A program made the translations under genes and the position numbers. Positions 9,379-17,927 of a DNA stretch of 64,000 nt are shown here, one piece after another. The DNA comes from JBJHCA01 sp050485785. Its GTDB lineage: Bacteria > Bacteroidota > Bacteroidia > Chitinophagales > Saprospiraceae. The stretch spans positions 1-64,000 of the forward strand of contig JBJHCA010000005.1 of the NCBI GenBank assembly GCA_050485785.1. The letters run 5' to 3'. The first letter of the stretch is position 1, and every line of letters begins with the position of its first letter. Below the pieces are notes generated by a model. The model worked only from the letters and a program-made list of their open reading frames with translations. It was not told the DNA's origin and did not search any database.

Positions 9379-9587
9379 GGTTTGTTTTTTCATGGCTTTT
9401 TGTTTGGTTAAAAGGCTGTTGTCAGTGTCCGCCCTTTTGCCAACGCAAGCTGCATTTTATCGTGGAAGGTTCGCCGACTTGTGGAGTGTAACATGGGGTG
9501 GTTCCGGCCTGTCACATTTTTTGTGGCCCATGTCGCGCGAAATGCACAAGGCTACCAACAAAAAATGCGCCAGGCCCCTCGCGGCCA

Positions 9588-10898
9588 CTATTTAACCTCT
9601 TCCTCCCCCTCCGCTTTCAGCACCGTGCCCGGTACTCTACCCGCCTTCCCGGTGAGGATGTTGTGATACAACACTCCAGCTGCGATCAGCAAAAACAGGC
9701 CAAAAATGAAAAATGCATAAACAATGTGATTGGACGCATGGAAAAACGGAATGGCAAACAACAGTAAAAACAGCATCCGACACATGACATTGGCCACAAA
9801 AAACACACTGCCGGCCCTGCCGTATATGTGGTTGGGAATGGTTTGGAATAAATACGTGACCCGCCTTATCCGCGTGCCGGCATTAGCCAGCCCCAGCAAA
9901 AAGAAAAGGCCGAAAAACACCACAATGTTGTCTGTCATTCCCAGTATAAAATAAATGGCAGAAGCCAGCAAAGTGAGGATAAGTACACTCTGCCTGATGG
10001 TTACTTTCCGAAAAATCCACTGTATGCCCACACCGGCAAAAATTGACCCCAGAGCAAAGAGCATTTCACCGGTAGCATATACATCTCCGCCGGCACTGAG
10101 CTGAGCTTCAACATATTTAGCTGCCAGATAAAACCCCGTGACCAGTACGGTAACAAAAATGCCATACGAGGCCAGGCCAAATATCAGCAGATCGGGATGC
10201 TCTCTGAGCCAGTTAAGTCCCACACGGATCCTTTTGATCACGTTGCCGGTCTCCTGTAAAGCCGCCGGATTGGGTTTGTAAGCAATCAGGGAAATGATGG
10301 TGAAACCCAGGAAATAGGTTAATCCGTCCACCAAAAAGATATGATGTATATCCCAGGCACCTATTTCCAGATGTATAGGTACCGTGAACCCTGCCAGGTG
10401 AATTCCCGATATATGGATCCCTTCAAGCAGCACCGCAGCACCGGCTCCGGCCAGCACCAGGGCAAGCTGACCCTGAATCTCTATATAGCTGGTAACACGG
10501 TAATAGTCTTTCCTGTCGGTAATTTCCTGTACAAAGGCATACAGATTCGGGTAATGGATATTGTAGTTGAGAAAAGTAAGGGTAAACACTGCTGCTACGG
10601 CATACCATGGCAATCCCCCATACCAGAGACCCAGCAAGGCTATACCCGTTACCAGTACTCCGCATATCGATGTGATGGACTGAAAGATCCGCTTGCGGTT
10701 GTACGCATCCACTATGGTGCCGCTAACAGGGCCCCACAACAGCGACAAGGAGGTAATGATGGCATAAATGAGGCCGAATCTGGAGGTATCCGCTTCGCGG
10801 GCAAAATACCACGGAATGGCGATCATGCTAATTCCCTGTGCAATACCTGAAATAGCATTGGCTGAAAACAGAAGTATTAACTTTGTACGGTAAGTCAT
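9588..10898 (-). CDS. Major facilitator superfamily transporter
   Basis: A 436-aa integral membrane protein with about twelve hydrophobic segments and typical MFS features: a first helix ending in GIAQGISMIAIPWYF, then GPVSGTIVDAYNRKRIF (the loop 2-3 motif, GxxxDxxxRK-like) and a central hydrophilic loop near KPNPAALQETGNVIKR. The relaxed loop motif resembles drug/macrolide-efflux-like members, but substrate cannot be assigned. A GTG start at 10919 is possible, but a perfect -7 box overlaps it, so ATG at 10898 is preferred. It is divergent from recX. Confidence 0.85.
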   Translation of the reverse strand: MTYRTKLILLFSANAISGIAQGISMIAIPWYFAREADTSRFGLIYAIITSLSLLWGPVSGTIVDAYNRKRIFQSITSICGVLVTGIALLGLWYGGLPWYAVAAVFTLTFLNYNIHYPNLYAFVQEITDRKDYYRVTSYIEIQGQLALVLAGAGAAVLLEGIHISGIHLAGFTVPIHLEIGAWDIHHIFLVDGLTYFLGFTIISLIAYKPNPAALQETGNVIKRIRVGLNWLREHPDLLIFGLASYGIFVTVLVTGFYLAAKYVEAQLSAGGDVYATGEMLFALGSIFAGVGIQWIFRKVTIRQSVLILTLLASAIYFILGMTDNIVVFFGLFFLLGLANAGTRIRRVTYLFQTIPNHIYGRAGSVFFVANVMCRMLFLLLFAIPFFHASNHIVYAFFIFGLFLLIAAGVLYHNILTGKAGRVPGTVLKAEGEEEVK

Positions 10899-10918
10899 TC
10901 TGTTGCTTAAGAGAAGCA

Positions 10919-10926
10919 CAAAAGTA
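10919..10926 (-). promoter_or_regulatory. -7 box of the MFS transporter gene
   Basis: On the minus strand this reads TACTTTTG, a perfect TAnnTTTG box about 20 bases before the ATG at 10898. No good -33 box is seen at the expected distance. Confidence 0.45.
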
Positions 10927-10952
10927 ACCTTTGGATCACCAAACTCAGTGAA

Positions 10953-11426
10953 ATGAACATCGGCGATGAAAAAATCAGAAAAGAAATTGAACGCTATTGC
11001 GCCATACAGGACAGGTCGGTTCGAGACATTGAATCAAAGCTGATCAAACTGGGCGTCAACCGCAACGATACCGAACCGTGGCTGGTATACCTGAAAAAGA
11101 ACCGTTTTCTGGATGAAGAGCGGTTTGCGCGCAATCTGGCCCACGGCAAGCTGGTTTCCAACCGCTGGGGAAAGATCAAAATAAGGCAGGCATTACGGCA
11201 GCACGGTATTAGCGATTATATTATTACTGTAACCCTGGATGAGCTGGACAGAGATGAATACTTTGAAACGGCCTTGAAAAGGGCTTCCCTTAAAATGCCG
11301 GAGCTCAGACGCAGGTTTAGCCGGGACAACTACGCCATGCGAAGCCACCTGAGTAACCACATGGCTCAGGCCGGCTTTGAAAACTTTATGCTCGAAGAGC
11401 TCTGGAACCGCCTTCAGGAAGAATAA
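10953..11426 (+). CDS. recX: Regulatory protein RecX
   Basis: RecX binds RecA filaments and damps recombination and the SOS response. The 157-aa product has the all-helical RecX layout with three-helix repeats. Recognisable are ERYCAIQDRSVRDIESKL, the central FLDEERFARNLAHGKLVSNRWGK region and KIRQALRQHGIS, the strongest RecX signature. Length is normal. It is divergent from the MFS gene (54 bases between starts) and convergent with crcB, six bases separating the ends. recA is not in the window. Confidence 0.92.
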   Translation: MNIGDEKIRKEIERYCAIQDRSVRDIESKLIKLGVNRNDTEPWLVYLKKNRFLDEERFARNLAHGKLVSNRWGKIKIRQALRQHGISDYIITVTLDELDRDEYFETALKRASLKMPELRRRFSRDNYAMRSHLSNHMAQAGFENFMLEELWNRLQEE

Positions 11427-11432
11427 AAGTGC

Positions 11433-11807
11433 TCACCAACGCACTATGAGCAGCCCCAGCCACAGCGCAAGCAGGCATACCACTACACTGCACAGTGAAT
11501 ACAACAGCGCCATGCCCGGCTGTCCTTGCTGGAGAAGGAGAAAGTTTTCGGCAGAAAATGTGGAAAAGGTAGTGAATCCTCCGCAGAAGCCCACAATCAG
11601 CAGATGCTTAATGCCCGGGTGCTCCCAATCATTGGCGTCGATGAGTCCGAGTAACACCCCAATCAGCAGGCAGCCCAGAAAATTGACGGAAAATGTTCCC
11701 AAAGGAAATATCCCCGAATCGGTCTTAGACAAATATACGGCCAACAGGTATCTGCAAATGCTGCCGATACCACCGCCAATCCCTATCAATGCCAGTGCCT
11801 GAATCAT
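11433..11807 (-). CDS. crcB: Fluoride ion channel CrcB/Fluc
   Basis: A 124-aa, four-helix membrane protein that exports fluoride as an antiparallel dimer. Family motifs include GGGIGSICRYLLA in helix 1, PLGTFSVNFLGCLLIG (the conserved TFxVN of the pore) in helix 2, and GFCGGFTTFSTFSAE, with the Phe box and the sodium-site TTFSTF, in helix 3. No fluoride riboswitch was recognised upstream. It lies in a tail-to-tail arrangement with recX and downstream of htpG on the same strand, separated from htpG by a strong terminator. Confidence 0.95.
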   Translation of the reverse strand: MIQALALIGIGGGIGSICRYLLAVYLSKTDSGIFPLGTFSVNFLGCLLIGVLLGLIDANDWEHPGIKHLLIVGFCGGFTTFSTFSAENFLLLQQGQPGMALLYSLCSVVVCLLALWLGLLIVRW

Positions 11808-11816
11808 CAGATGTCA

Positions 11817-11857
11817 ATAAAAAACCGCCCGCAAAATAGCACATTTTGCAGGCGGTT
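11817..11857 (-). terminator. Terminator of htpG
   Basis: Read on the minus strand, AACCGCCTGCAAAAT (15 bases) pairs with ATTTTGCGGGCGGTT through a GTGCT loop, with one T-G wobble, and runs directly into a T tract (11819-11824). On the plus strand the wobble becomes a C-A mismatch, so leftward termination after htpG is the better reading. Confidence 0.85.
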
Positions 11858-11879
11858 AGCTAACATTCACCACTTAAGA

Positions 11880-13751
11880 TCAGACAGACTTCAACCACTG
11901 ATCCAGGCTTTTTTTCACAAAAGCGTTCAGTCGCTTGCCTTTCAGCATGCCCTGCTGCAACATGGCAGCCTCCAGTAAAAAGGTTGCAGCTTCCTGCTGT
12001 TCGGGCGTATCACCGGCTTTGCTCAGTTTTTTAAACACCACAGGATGATTGGCATTGACAACGATGTTGACAAAATCGTCCTTACCCATATCTACGCCAC
12101 GCATGGCCTGCATTTCGCGCATGCGGCGCATAAACTCAGGCCTGACTACACTTACCGGCGGATCTTCGGGTGACATGGCCCTTAAACTCACCTGAGCACC
12201 GGGTATCACCTCAAGTTTCTCAAATACGTCTTTGACGTGTTTTTCTTCCTCTTCCGACAATACCGAACCGGTGCTGTCTTCCTTCTCAATCAGTTTATCG
12301 GTGGTGTCGGCATCTACCCTGGCAAAGGTGAGACCACTGCCCTTGTACTCCAGATGCTGGATCAGGTGGCTGTCAATAACCGGATCGAGCTGCAAAACAG
12401 AATAGCCTTTTTCGGCAGCCTGGTCTATGAGGGCTTCATGGGCATCGGGTTCGGTAGTGTACAACGCAATGATCTTTCCATGCTTGTCTTTTTGCGCCGG
12501 TTCAATCTTGTTCTTATAGTCTTCAATGGTGTAGAAAGCGCCTTCGGTATCTTTCAAGAGACAAAAGTCCATGGCACGCTCGTGGAATTTTTCTTCGGTA
12601 AGCATGCCATATTTGACAAACGTGCCGATAAAAGGCCATTTTGCCTCATAATTCTCACGGTCGTTTTTAAACAGCTCATTCAGTTTGTCGGCTACCTTCT
12701 TGGTAATGTAACCGGTTATTTTTTTCACGTTCGAGTCGGCCTGCAGATAACTGCGCGAAACATTCAGCGGGATATCCGGAGAGTCAATTACACCGTGCAG
12801 CAGGGTCAGAAACTCGGGAACAATGTCCTTCACCTGATCGGTCACATATACCTGATTGCTGTAAAGCTGAATTTTATTGCGCTGCAGGTCGGTGGGATTG
12901 GCTTCGCGTGGGAAGTACAAAATCCCCTGTAGGTTAAAGGGATAATCGATGTTGAGGTGAATCCAGAACAATGGCTCCGGTGAATACGGATACAAGCGGT
13001 CATACAGGGCTTTGTATTGGTTTTCACTGACATCTGCAGGCTGCTTCTTCCAGGCCGGATCGGTATCATTGATGATGTTTTCAACTTCAGTACTTACGGC
13101 TTTGGCGTCTTCGCCTTCCCCTTCGTAATGGGTTTCCGTTTTTTTACCAAAGCGCACTTCTACCGGTAAAAAGGCACAATACTTTTTCAACAGCCCTTCA
13201 ATCCGGTCTTTTTCGAGGTATTCCGCAGAATCTTCGGCAATATGCAGAATCACATCCGTGCCCCTGAAATCGCGGTCGCCGGGCTGCAGCTCATATTCGG
13301 GCTTGCCTTCGCATATCCAGCGCACGGCTTCACTACCCTCCTGCCACGACCTGGTGTGCACCTCCACTTTGGATGCCACCATAAAGGCAGAATAGAATCC
13401 CAGGCCAAAATGTCCGATTATGCCTGCCGCATCCTCATATTGCTCCAGAAATTCGCGGGCACTGGAAAAAGCCACCTGGTTGAGGTACTTCAACACCTCC
13501 TCACTGGTCATGCCAATTCCGCGGTCGCGTATGGTCAGCGTCCCGGCTTCCTTGTCGAGCAGTACATCAATGGTCAGCTCTCCGGGTTCACCGGTAATTT
13601 TGCCCGCACGGGTCAGCGCTTTCAGCTTGGTAGTGGCATCCACGGCATTGGACACCAGCTCGCGAAGGAAAATCTCCTGATCGGAATACAGGAACTTTTT
13701 AATAATGGGGAAAATATTCTCGGTCTGAACGGAAATAGTACCTTTTTGCAT
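11880..13751 (-). CDS. htpG: Chaperone protein HtpG (Hsp90)
   Basis: A 623-aa cytoplasmic Hsp90. The N-terminal GHKL ATPase shows IFLRELVSNAVDATTKL (the Asn/Asp nucleotide site; NAVDA replaces the usual NASDA), DRGIGMTSEEV (DxGxG) and GHFGLGFYSAFMVA (lid and third motif). A middle domain includes the catalytic-loop Arg near SRSYLQAD, and a C-terminal dimerisation domain follows. No MEEVD tail, as expected in bacteria. It is followed by a strong terminator, and a palindrome shared with the grpE promoter region lies about 55 bases upstream of the ATG, suggesting co-regulation. Confidence 0.97.
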   Translation of the reverse strand: MQKGTISVQTENIFPIIKKFLYSDQEIFLRELVSNAVDATTKLKALTRAGKITGEPGELTIDVLLDKEAGTLTIRDRGIGMTSEEVLKYLNQVAFSSAREFLEQYEDAAGIIGHFGLGFYSAFMVASKVEVHTRSWQEGSEAVRWICEGKPEYELQPGDRDFRGTDVILHIAEDSAEYLEKDRIEGLLKKYCAFLPVEVRFGKKTETHYEGEGEDAKAVSTEVENIINDTDPAWKKQPADVSENQYKALYDRLYPYSPEPLFWIHLNIDYPFNLQGILYFPREANPTDLQRNKIQLYSNQVYVTDQVKDIVPEFLTLLHGVIDSPDIPLNVSRSYLQADSNVKKITGYITKKVADKLNELFKNDRENYEAKWPFIGTFVKYGMLTEEKFHERAMDFCLLKDTEGAFYTIEDYKNKIEPAQKDKHGKIIALYTTEPDAHEALIDQAAEKGYSVLQLDPVIDSHLIQHLEYKGSGLTFARVDADTTDKLIEKEDSTGSVLSEEEEKHVKDVFEKLEVIPGAQVSLRAMSPEDPPVSVVRPEFMRRMREMQAMRGVDMGKDDFVNIVVNANHPVVFKKLSKAGDTPEQQEAATFLLEAAMLQQGMLKGKRLNAFVKKSLDQWLKSV

Positions 13752-13805
13752 AGTTTGCTTATTTTTTACTCTGCTTAGTCAATGATTGTACCATTCCACT
13801 TTACC

Positions 13806-13818
13806 TGTCATTTTGACA
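13806..13818 (-). promoter_or_regulatory. Candidate heat-shock operator/promoter element of htpG
   Basis: TGTCA-TTT-TGACA is a perfect 5-base inverted repeat 55 bases before the htpG ATG. The 15-mer ACCTGTCATTTTGAC (13803-13817) recurs exactly at 27376-27390 upstream of grpE. Downstream of the palindrome both regions also align (GTAA, then GG.ATGG, then ATTGA...TAAG), so a whole promoter region appears conserved. Confidence 0.6.
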
Positions 13819-13820
13819 AT

Positions 13821-13882
13821 TTTTTTTATTGATAGCTCTTTGTGGGCATGGTCCCGTCGCTGCGCTCTCAAGGCAGTTTTGT
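13821..13882 (+). repeat. Interspersed CTCTTTGT element, copy B
   Basis: A T run is followed by TTGATAGCTCTTTGTGGGCATG (13829-13850 and flanks), then 21 bases later by GGCAGTTT (13872-13879). Copy C (61871-61918) has the same order of blocks, TTGATATCTCTTTGT, GGGCATG, GGCAGTTT. Copy B lies just upstream of the htpG palindrome, in the non-coding interval before the 40-aa gene. Confidence 0.5.
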
Positions 13883-14056
13883 GGTTTAAGATATTGTCGT
13901 ATAACTTCCACGCAGCAGCTTGCCGTTGATCACAGTTTCTTTTACTTGTCGGTAGTTGTTTGCGGACTGAGCCGTGAATTACCCCGTTGCGGCACGTGCA
14001 AAGGCATGCTGCCAATACCGCAGCTCATTGAGTGGAAAAATTGCCTGAAGCGGTAA

Positions 14057-14179
14057 TTACAGCAGGTCGTAATTGCGGAAGTAGATATATACACACATAA
14101 CCACCAGCAGAATCAGCAGTACAATCCCCCAGAGTGTAAGCCAGCCGGCTATTTTGTAGTTTTTTACCTTGTAATCCAT
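14057..14179 (-). CDS. Small single-pass membrane protein, 40 aa
   Basis: A 40-codon ORF encoding a basic N-terminus (MDYKVKNYKIAGW), one strongly hydrophobic helix (LTLWGIVLLILLVVMCVYIYF, about residues 14-34) and a short polar tail (RNYDLL). I do not recognise a family. The case for a real gene is its near-perfect promoter: on the minus strand TTG, a 21-base spacer and TATCTTTG end 20 bases before the ATG. It lies between htpG and dinB on the same strand. It could be a membrane-bound regulator or assembly factor, but nothing in the sequence says which. Confidence 0.65.
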   Translation of the reverse strand: MDYKVKNYKIAGWLTLWGIVLLILLVVMCVYIYFRNYDLL

Positions 14180-14198
14180 GGTTGGTCGGTTTATGGGG

Positions 14199-14230
14199 CA
14201 AAGATATGTTTTTGCACCATTTTTTTGCAA
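14199..14230 (-). promoter_or_regulatory. Promoter of the 40-aa membrane protein gene
   Basis: On the minus strand, TTG (14230-14228), a 21-base spacer and TATCTTTG (14206-14199) form a good Bacteroidota vegetative promoter. The start codon lies at 14179, giving a short leader of about a dozen bases. Confidence 0.6.
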
Positions 14231-14364
14231 TCCGGTGCTTTTTCTTTTGTGGCTGCTATAAGGCTGAATCTTTATTTTCGCTTTACCCGGCTAAATTGTC
14301 CCGCTCCGCACCACAAAGAGTTATCCAAACAATAAACAATGGCACCACGTCTTCAACATGCCTG

Positions 14365-15519
14365 TCAGGTATCCCTGAAAAAGTGTGCAGCCCGCCCCAC
14401 GGCGCGGTGGCCGTAACGGTTGCGCAGGCTGTCCATGGTGTGCAGCAGCGCCATTTCGCCGGCGGTATCCTCAAACAGGCGCATCTGGTAATAGCCGCGC
14501 ACCAGCCCGCTGAAGCGTACGCCTATAAGCCGTATGAGCTGCCGGCGCTGATAAAGCCGGTCAAACAAGTCGGCAGCCGTTTGCAACAGCACTTTGTCGT
14601 TGGCCGTATAGGCTACGCGCTGCTGCTTCGAATACGTATTGAAATCGGCATAGCGTATCTTGATCGTCACGCAGGAGGTGAGCTTCCCGTCTTTGCGAAG
14701 CTGCCAGGCCAGCTTGTCGACCATACTGCCCAGCAGGTGACGGATATACACCATGTCCAGCGTATCTTCCGTAAAGGTGCGCTCGGTACTCATCGACTTT
14801 TGGTCGTAAAAGGGCTCTACAGGCGAAGGATCTACACCGTTGGCACGCAGCCACAGTTGCCGGCCGGGTTTGCCAAACTCGCGCTCCAGCAGCTGAGGCG
14901 GCATTTCACTCAGTATGCGGATGGTGCGGATGCCCATAAAGCTGAGCTGCATCCGGGTTTCCTTGCCCACCCCCGGTATTTTACCTACCGGAAGGGGTGC
15001 CAGAAAGCCCTTTTCATTGCCGGGCGGCACTTCCAGGCTGCCATTGGGCTTGGCCTCGCCCGTGCCCACCTTGGATACGGTTTTATTGACCGACAAGGCA
15101 AAGGAAATGGGCAGCCCCGTTTCGCTGATGATCTTTTGGCGAAGTTCAAGTGCCCAGCGGTAACAACCAAAATAGCGATCCATCCCCGTAAGATCGAGGT
15201 AAAACTCATCGATGGAGGTTTTCTCAAACAGGGGGGCCTGCGATGCAATCACCTCGGTAACCCAGTGAGAGTAACGGCTGTAGGCCTCCATGTCGCCGCG
15301 AAGCACAACCGCTGAAGGACAAAGCCGAAGGGCCATTTTTACGGGCATGGCCGAGTGAACGCCAAAGCGGCGAGCCTCGTAACTGCACGAGGCCACTACG
15401 CCACGCGCACTGCTGCCGCCAATAATCAGCGGCTTGCCTTTAAGAGCGCTGTTGCGCAAGCACTCCACCGATACAAAAAATGCATCGAGATCCATGTGTA
15501 CAATGGCACGGCCGTACAT
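14365..15519 (-). CDS. dinB: DNA polymerase IV (Y family)
   Basis: A translesion polymerase that can extend distorted or damaged templates. The 384-aa product carries the palm aspartates in HMDLDAFFVSVE and the catalytic SIDEFYLDL (Phe where most have Ala or Val), plus the helix-hairpin-helix region KIPGVGKET. Near the C-terminus QMRLF fits the beta-clamp binding motif QxxLF. An in-frame TTG at 15540 would extend it by seven residues and nearly touch the preceding stop, so coupled translation is possible, but the ATG at 15519 is the more usual start. It is last in a leftward unit after a CPBP protease gene. Confidence 0.93.
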   Translation of the reverse strand: MYGRAIVHMDLDAFFVSVECLRNSALKGKPLIIGGSSARGVVASCSYEARRFGVHSAMPVKMALRLCPSAVVLRGDMEAYSRYSHWVTEVIASQAPLFEKTSIDEFYLDLTGMDRYFGCYRWALELRQKIISETGLPISFALSVNKTVSKVGTGEAKPNGSLEVPPGNEKGFLAPLPVGKIPGVGKETRMQLSFMGIRTIRILSEMPPQLLEREFGKPGRQLWLRANGVDPSPVEPFYDQKSMSTERTFTEDTLDMVYIRHLLGSMVDKLAWQLRKDGKLTSCVTIKIRYADFNTYSKQQRVAYTANDKVLLQTAADLFDRLYQRRQLIRLIGVRFSGLVRGYYQMRLFEDTAGEMALLHTMDSLRNRYGHRAVGRAAHFFRDT

Positions 15520-15542
15520 GCAAGACTTATTTTTCGTCAAAT

Positions 15543-16316
15543 TTATGACAATAAATCCGTCTTATTGTTCTTTTCTTCCGGATTATTTTCCGGCATACCC
15601 GTATCTGCCTGAACGCCGGCGGAATGATCGTTCAGTCGCCTGTAGGCAAGCACCCAGATAGTGGCGTTCAGCATGCCATGCATCACCACCGGAATCATGA
15701 GGTTTCCGGTTTCCAGAAACACCTTGCCCAACAGCAAGCCGCCAATAAACGACGTTACTACACCGCGAATTCCCTGATAAGAGTGCCCCAGTGCAAACAG
15801 CACGGCTGAAACCACTACCAACAGATCCCCGCCCAGCCCGGTAACATGAAAAAGCAAATAGAACAACACCTGCCTGAACAGGATTTCCTCAAATACCACA
15901 CCAACGGCAATAAACAACACAAAAAGAAAAAACTGACGGTAGCTCCGGGGCAGCAATGCCACAGGAAAACCCAGCAAACGGCTATCCCCGGGGCGGTCAT
16001 CGTAAGGCCGGTGAGATTGTTCAAACAAGCGGCGAAACAACAGTGCCAAAAAAAGCGGTGTGCCAAACGCGGCAAATATTCCCCAGATACTGCCCTCGGG
16101 AAGTGTAAAACCCCTCCCAATCCGATCCATATCGATGGGGGCAAATGCCGGGCCAAGCAGCAACAGCAATACAATCAGCGCCAGGCTCTGAATCAGCACA
16201 CTGCGCCGGTAAAACACCCGGGGCGATATACTGATCACCACGGGCCGGGTAAATCCTGCCCAGGCCACATAAAAGGTGTACAAAACAATACCGGCAAGAA
16301 CCAGGGTTTCTGTCAT
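15543..16316 (-). CDS. CPBP family intramembrane metalloprotease
   Basis: A 257-aa membrane protein with seven or so hydrophobic segments and the conserved CPBP (Abi) motifs: EEILFRQVLFY (EExxxR) near residue 156, FALGHSYQG (FxxxH) and VVMHGMLNA (HxxxN/B). These residues form the glutamate/histidine metal site of Rce1-like proteases. In bacteria such proteins are linked to prenyl-protein processing, bacteriocin immunity or unknown tasks; no specific role can be inferred. It follows the 516-aa secreted protein gene by 39 bases and precedes dinB by about 23, so co-transcription is likely. Confidence 0.88.
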   Translation of the reverse strand: MTETLVLAGIVLYTFYVAWAGFTRPVVISISPRVFYRRSVLIQSLALIVLLLLLGPAFAPIDMDRIGRGFTLPEGSIWGIFAAFGTPLFLALLFRRLFEQSHRPYDDRPGDSRLLGFPVALLPRSYRQFFLFVLFIAVGVVFEEILFRQVLFYLLFHVTGLGGDLLVVVSAVLFALGHSYQGIRGVVTSFIGGLLLGKVFLETGNLMIPVVMHGMLNATIWVLAYRRLNDHSAGVQADTGMPENNPEEKNNKTDLLS

Positions 16317-16355
16317 GACACCGGGTTGTATTTACTGGACAAGGGAGTATTCCCG

Positions 16356-17906
16356 TCAAAAATTGATTCGCTCAAGCCTCGACTTCAGTCTTCTTTCACT
16401 GCGAAAGTGTTCAAAAATGGCGATGTAGCCCGGCTTGGCTCGCATCACCCAGAAACTGCTGGCATCAGGGTCAATAGTTATGCGATCGCGAACTATTTCA
16501 AGGTCTTCATCAATAACCACAGTTCCAACATATTTAGGCAAGTCGCGGGGGCGTTTACCTTCTTCTTCTATCCGGCTGGTATAGGTGATAAAATGACGGT
16601 TGCGCTGGAAGTCGGAAGTAGAGAATGAAAAGTCGAAGCCGCCAATTCTGCGCATATACTGGGCTATAAAGCCGCTATTAACCACCGGAAGTCCTGGTAA
16701 GGGTACTTTGCGTACAAACTTATCAAAACGATGAACGGATTCAATCTTGTCATGCTCATCAAAAACCATCAACACTATATCTCCGATCACCAGTTCCGTA
16801 GGTGATCCCTTCCCGCCTGACAGCACCGTGAGTACAATACCTGCTGCACTGGCCTGCCTTTTGTACATTTCTCCAAACATAAATGTTTTTCCTTCAGGGC
16901 TGCGCACGGATTCAAGGACAACCACATAATTGTCATCATCTATCTTACCCAGTTCTGATACATCCATGTGCTGACTGAAATCATCGACCCAGGAATTGTA
17001 GGATACTTTGTTTACCTTGCCATTAAAACCGGATTCTCCAATAAAAAATCCGAGATTTCGCGCGCTGGCTATGCTCGCCCCTAATTCATAGTACTCCCCT
17101 ATTAAACCAATGGTTTCTGTGTCTTCATTGATGGATAGTGTGGTTGGCATTACCCGGTATTCACTGGCTTCAAACTCATCGATTTCCCGATTCTTTCCAT
17201 TTCTCAGATCAATGACCACATAGCGCCATTTGGATCCTGAGCCCCGTGCCATTCCCACCGTAAGAACCCTTGAAAGCATAAAATTGTCAGATACCTCAAT
17301 CACCTCCGGCATTTCATTAGGTTGATCGCGGTGAGCCTGCGTTTCCCATTTAAGTTTGAGGTTTCTGTCAAAACACCGGTAATGATATCCTATTCTGCGC
17401 TGACGGCTGATATTTTGCATGATGAGCCCATGTTGCCCACCATTTTGAGGGACAACCAAATTGAACACGCCTTGTGCTCGCAAATCCACTTCAGAAGTAT
17501 AGGCTATCCGGTCGGACGGAAGTTCCAGTTCGGCCAGTTTGTTGCCTTCCATATCGTAGCTATCTATGGAATACTGGTATCGCGAAGGGTTGTTAAACAC
17601 CAGAAAAAAAGCATTGTCTGCATGAATAAGTCCATTGAGAAATACATTGCGATTTTTAACAACCTCAAAAGAAGTAACGGTATTCAGATTCTCATCCATG
17701 ATCTGCATCAGATACCTCCTTTCACGACGCGATTCCTTGTCTAAAAAATAGTACATATAATAACCGGTTACCTGGTTTTGGTGATCCCGGATTACACCCA
17801 TGTTCTGAACCGAAAATTCAAGGACATCTTCAAATGACTTGCTCTGTGCACGGGCTTCCAAAAAACATAAGCCAATGATAAAAACCAATAGTAAAAATTG
17901 CTTCAT
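16356..17906 (-). CDS. Secreted protein of unknown function, 516 aa
   Basis: The N-terminus MKQFLLLVFIIGLCFLEARAQS is a clear signal peptide with cleavage after ARA or near AQS. The rest is about 495 soluble residues rich in short beta-type stretches, with recurring patterns such as FFLVFNNPSRYQYSIDSYD and NYVVVLESVRSPEG that hint at a repeated beta (possibly propeller-like) fold. No catalytic motif was recognised. It resembles uncharacterised exported proteins of Bacteroidota, but I cannot name the family with certainty. It lies 21 bases after the M48 protease gene, and the tight spacing suggests a shared function at the cell envelope. Confidence 0.7.
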   Translation of the reverse strand: MKQFLLLVFIIGLCFLEARAQSKSFEDVLEFSVQNMGVIRDHQNQVTGYYMYYFLDKESRRERRYLMQIMDENLNTVTSFEVVKNRNVFLNGLIHADNAFFLVFNNPSRYQYSIDSYDMEGNKLAELELPSDRIAYTSEVDLRAQGVFNLVVPQNGGQHGLIMQNISRQRRIGYHYRCFDRNLKLKWETQAHRDQPNEMPEVIEVSDNFMLSRVLTVGMARGSGSKWRYVVIDLRNGKNREIDEFEASEYRVMPTTLSINEDTETIGLIGEYYELGASIASARNLGFFIGESGFNGKVNKVSYNSWVDDFSQHMDVSELGKIDDDNYVVVLESVRSPEGKTFMFGEMYKRQASAAGIVLTVLSGGKGSPTELVIGDIVLMVFDEHDKIESVHRFDKFVRKVPLPGLPVVNSGFIAQYMRRIGGFDFSFSTSDFQRNRHFITYTSRIEEEGKRPRDLPKYVGTVVIDEDLEIVRDRITIDPDASSFWVMRAKPGYIAIFEHFRSERRLKSRLERINF

Positions 17907-17927
17907 GATATTATATTTAGTTATAGA

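Noticed and set aside
12237..12932. Rightward 231-codon ORF inside htpG
   Set aside because: Antisense shadow of a conserved chaperone; no family match and no start signals.
13779..14015. Leftward 78-codon ORF upstream of htpG
   Set aside because: It runs through the regulatory palindrome and repeat copy B; translation has no features.
14182..15315. Rightward 377-codon ORF over dinB
   Set aside because: It is antisense to a clear dinB; translation shows no domain and no promoter. Long antisense frames are common opposite GC-skewed genes.
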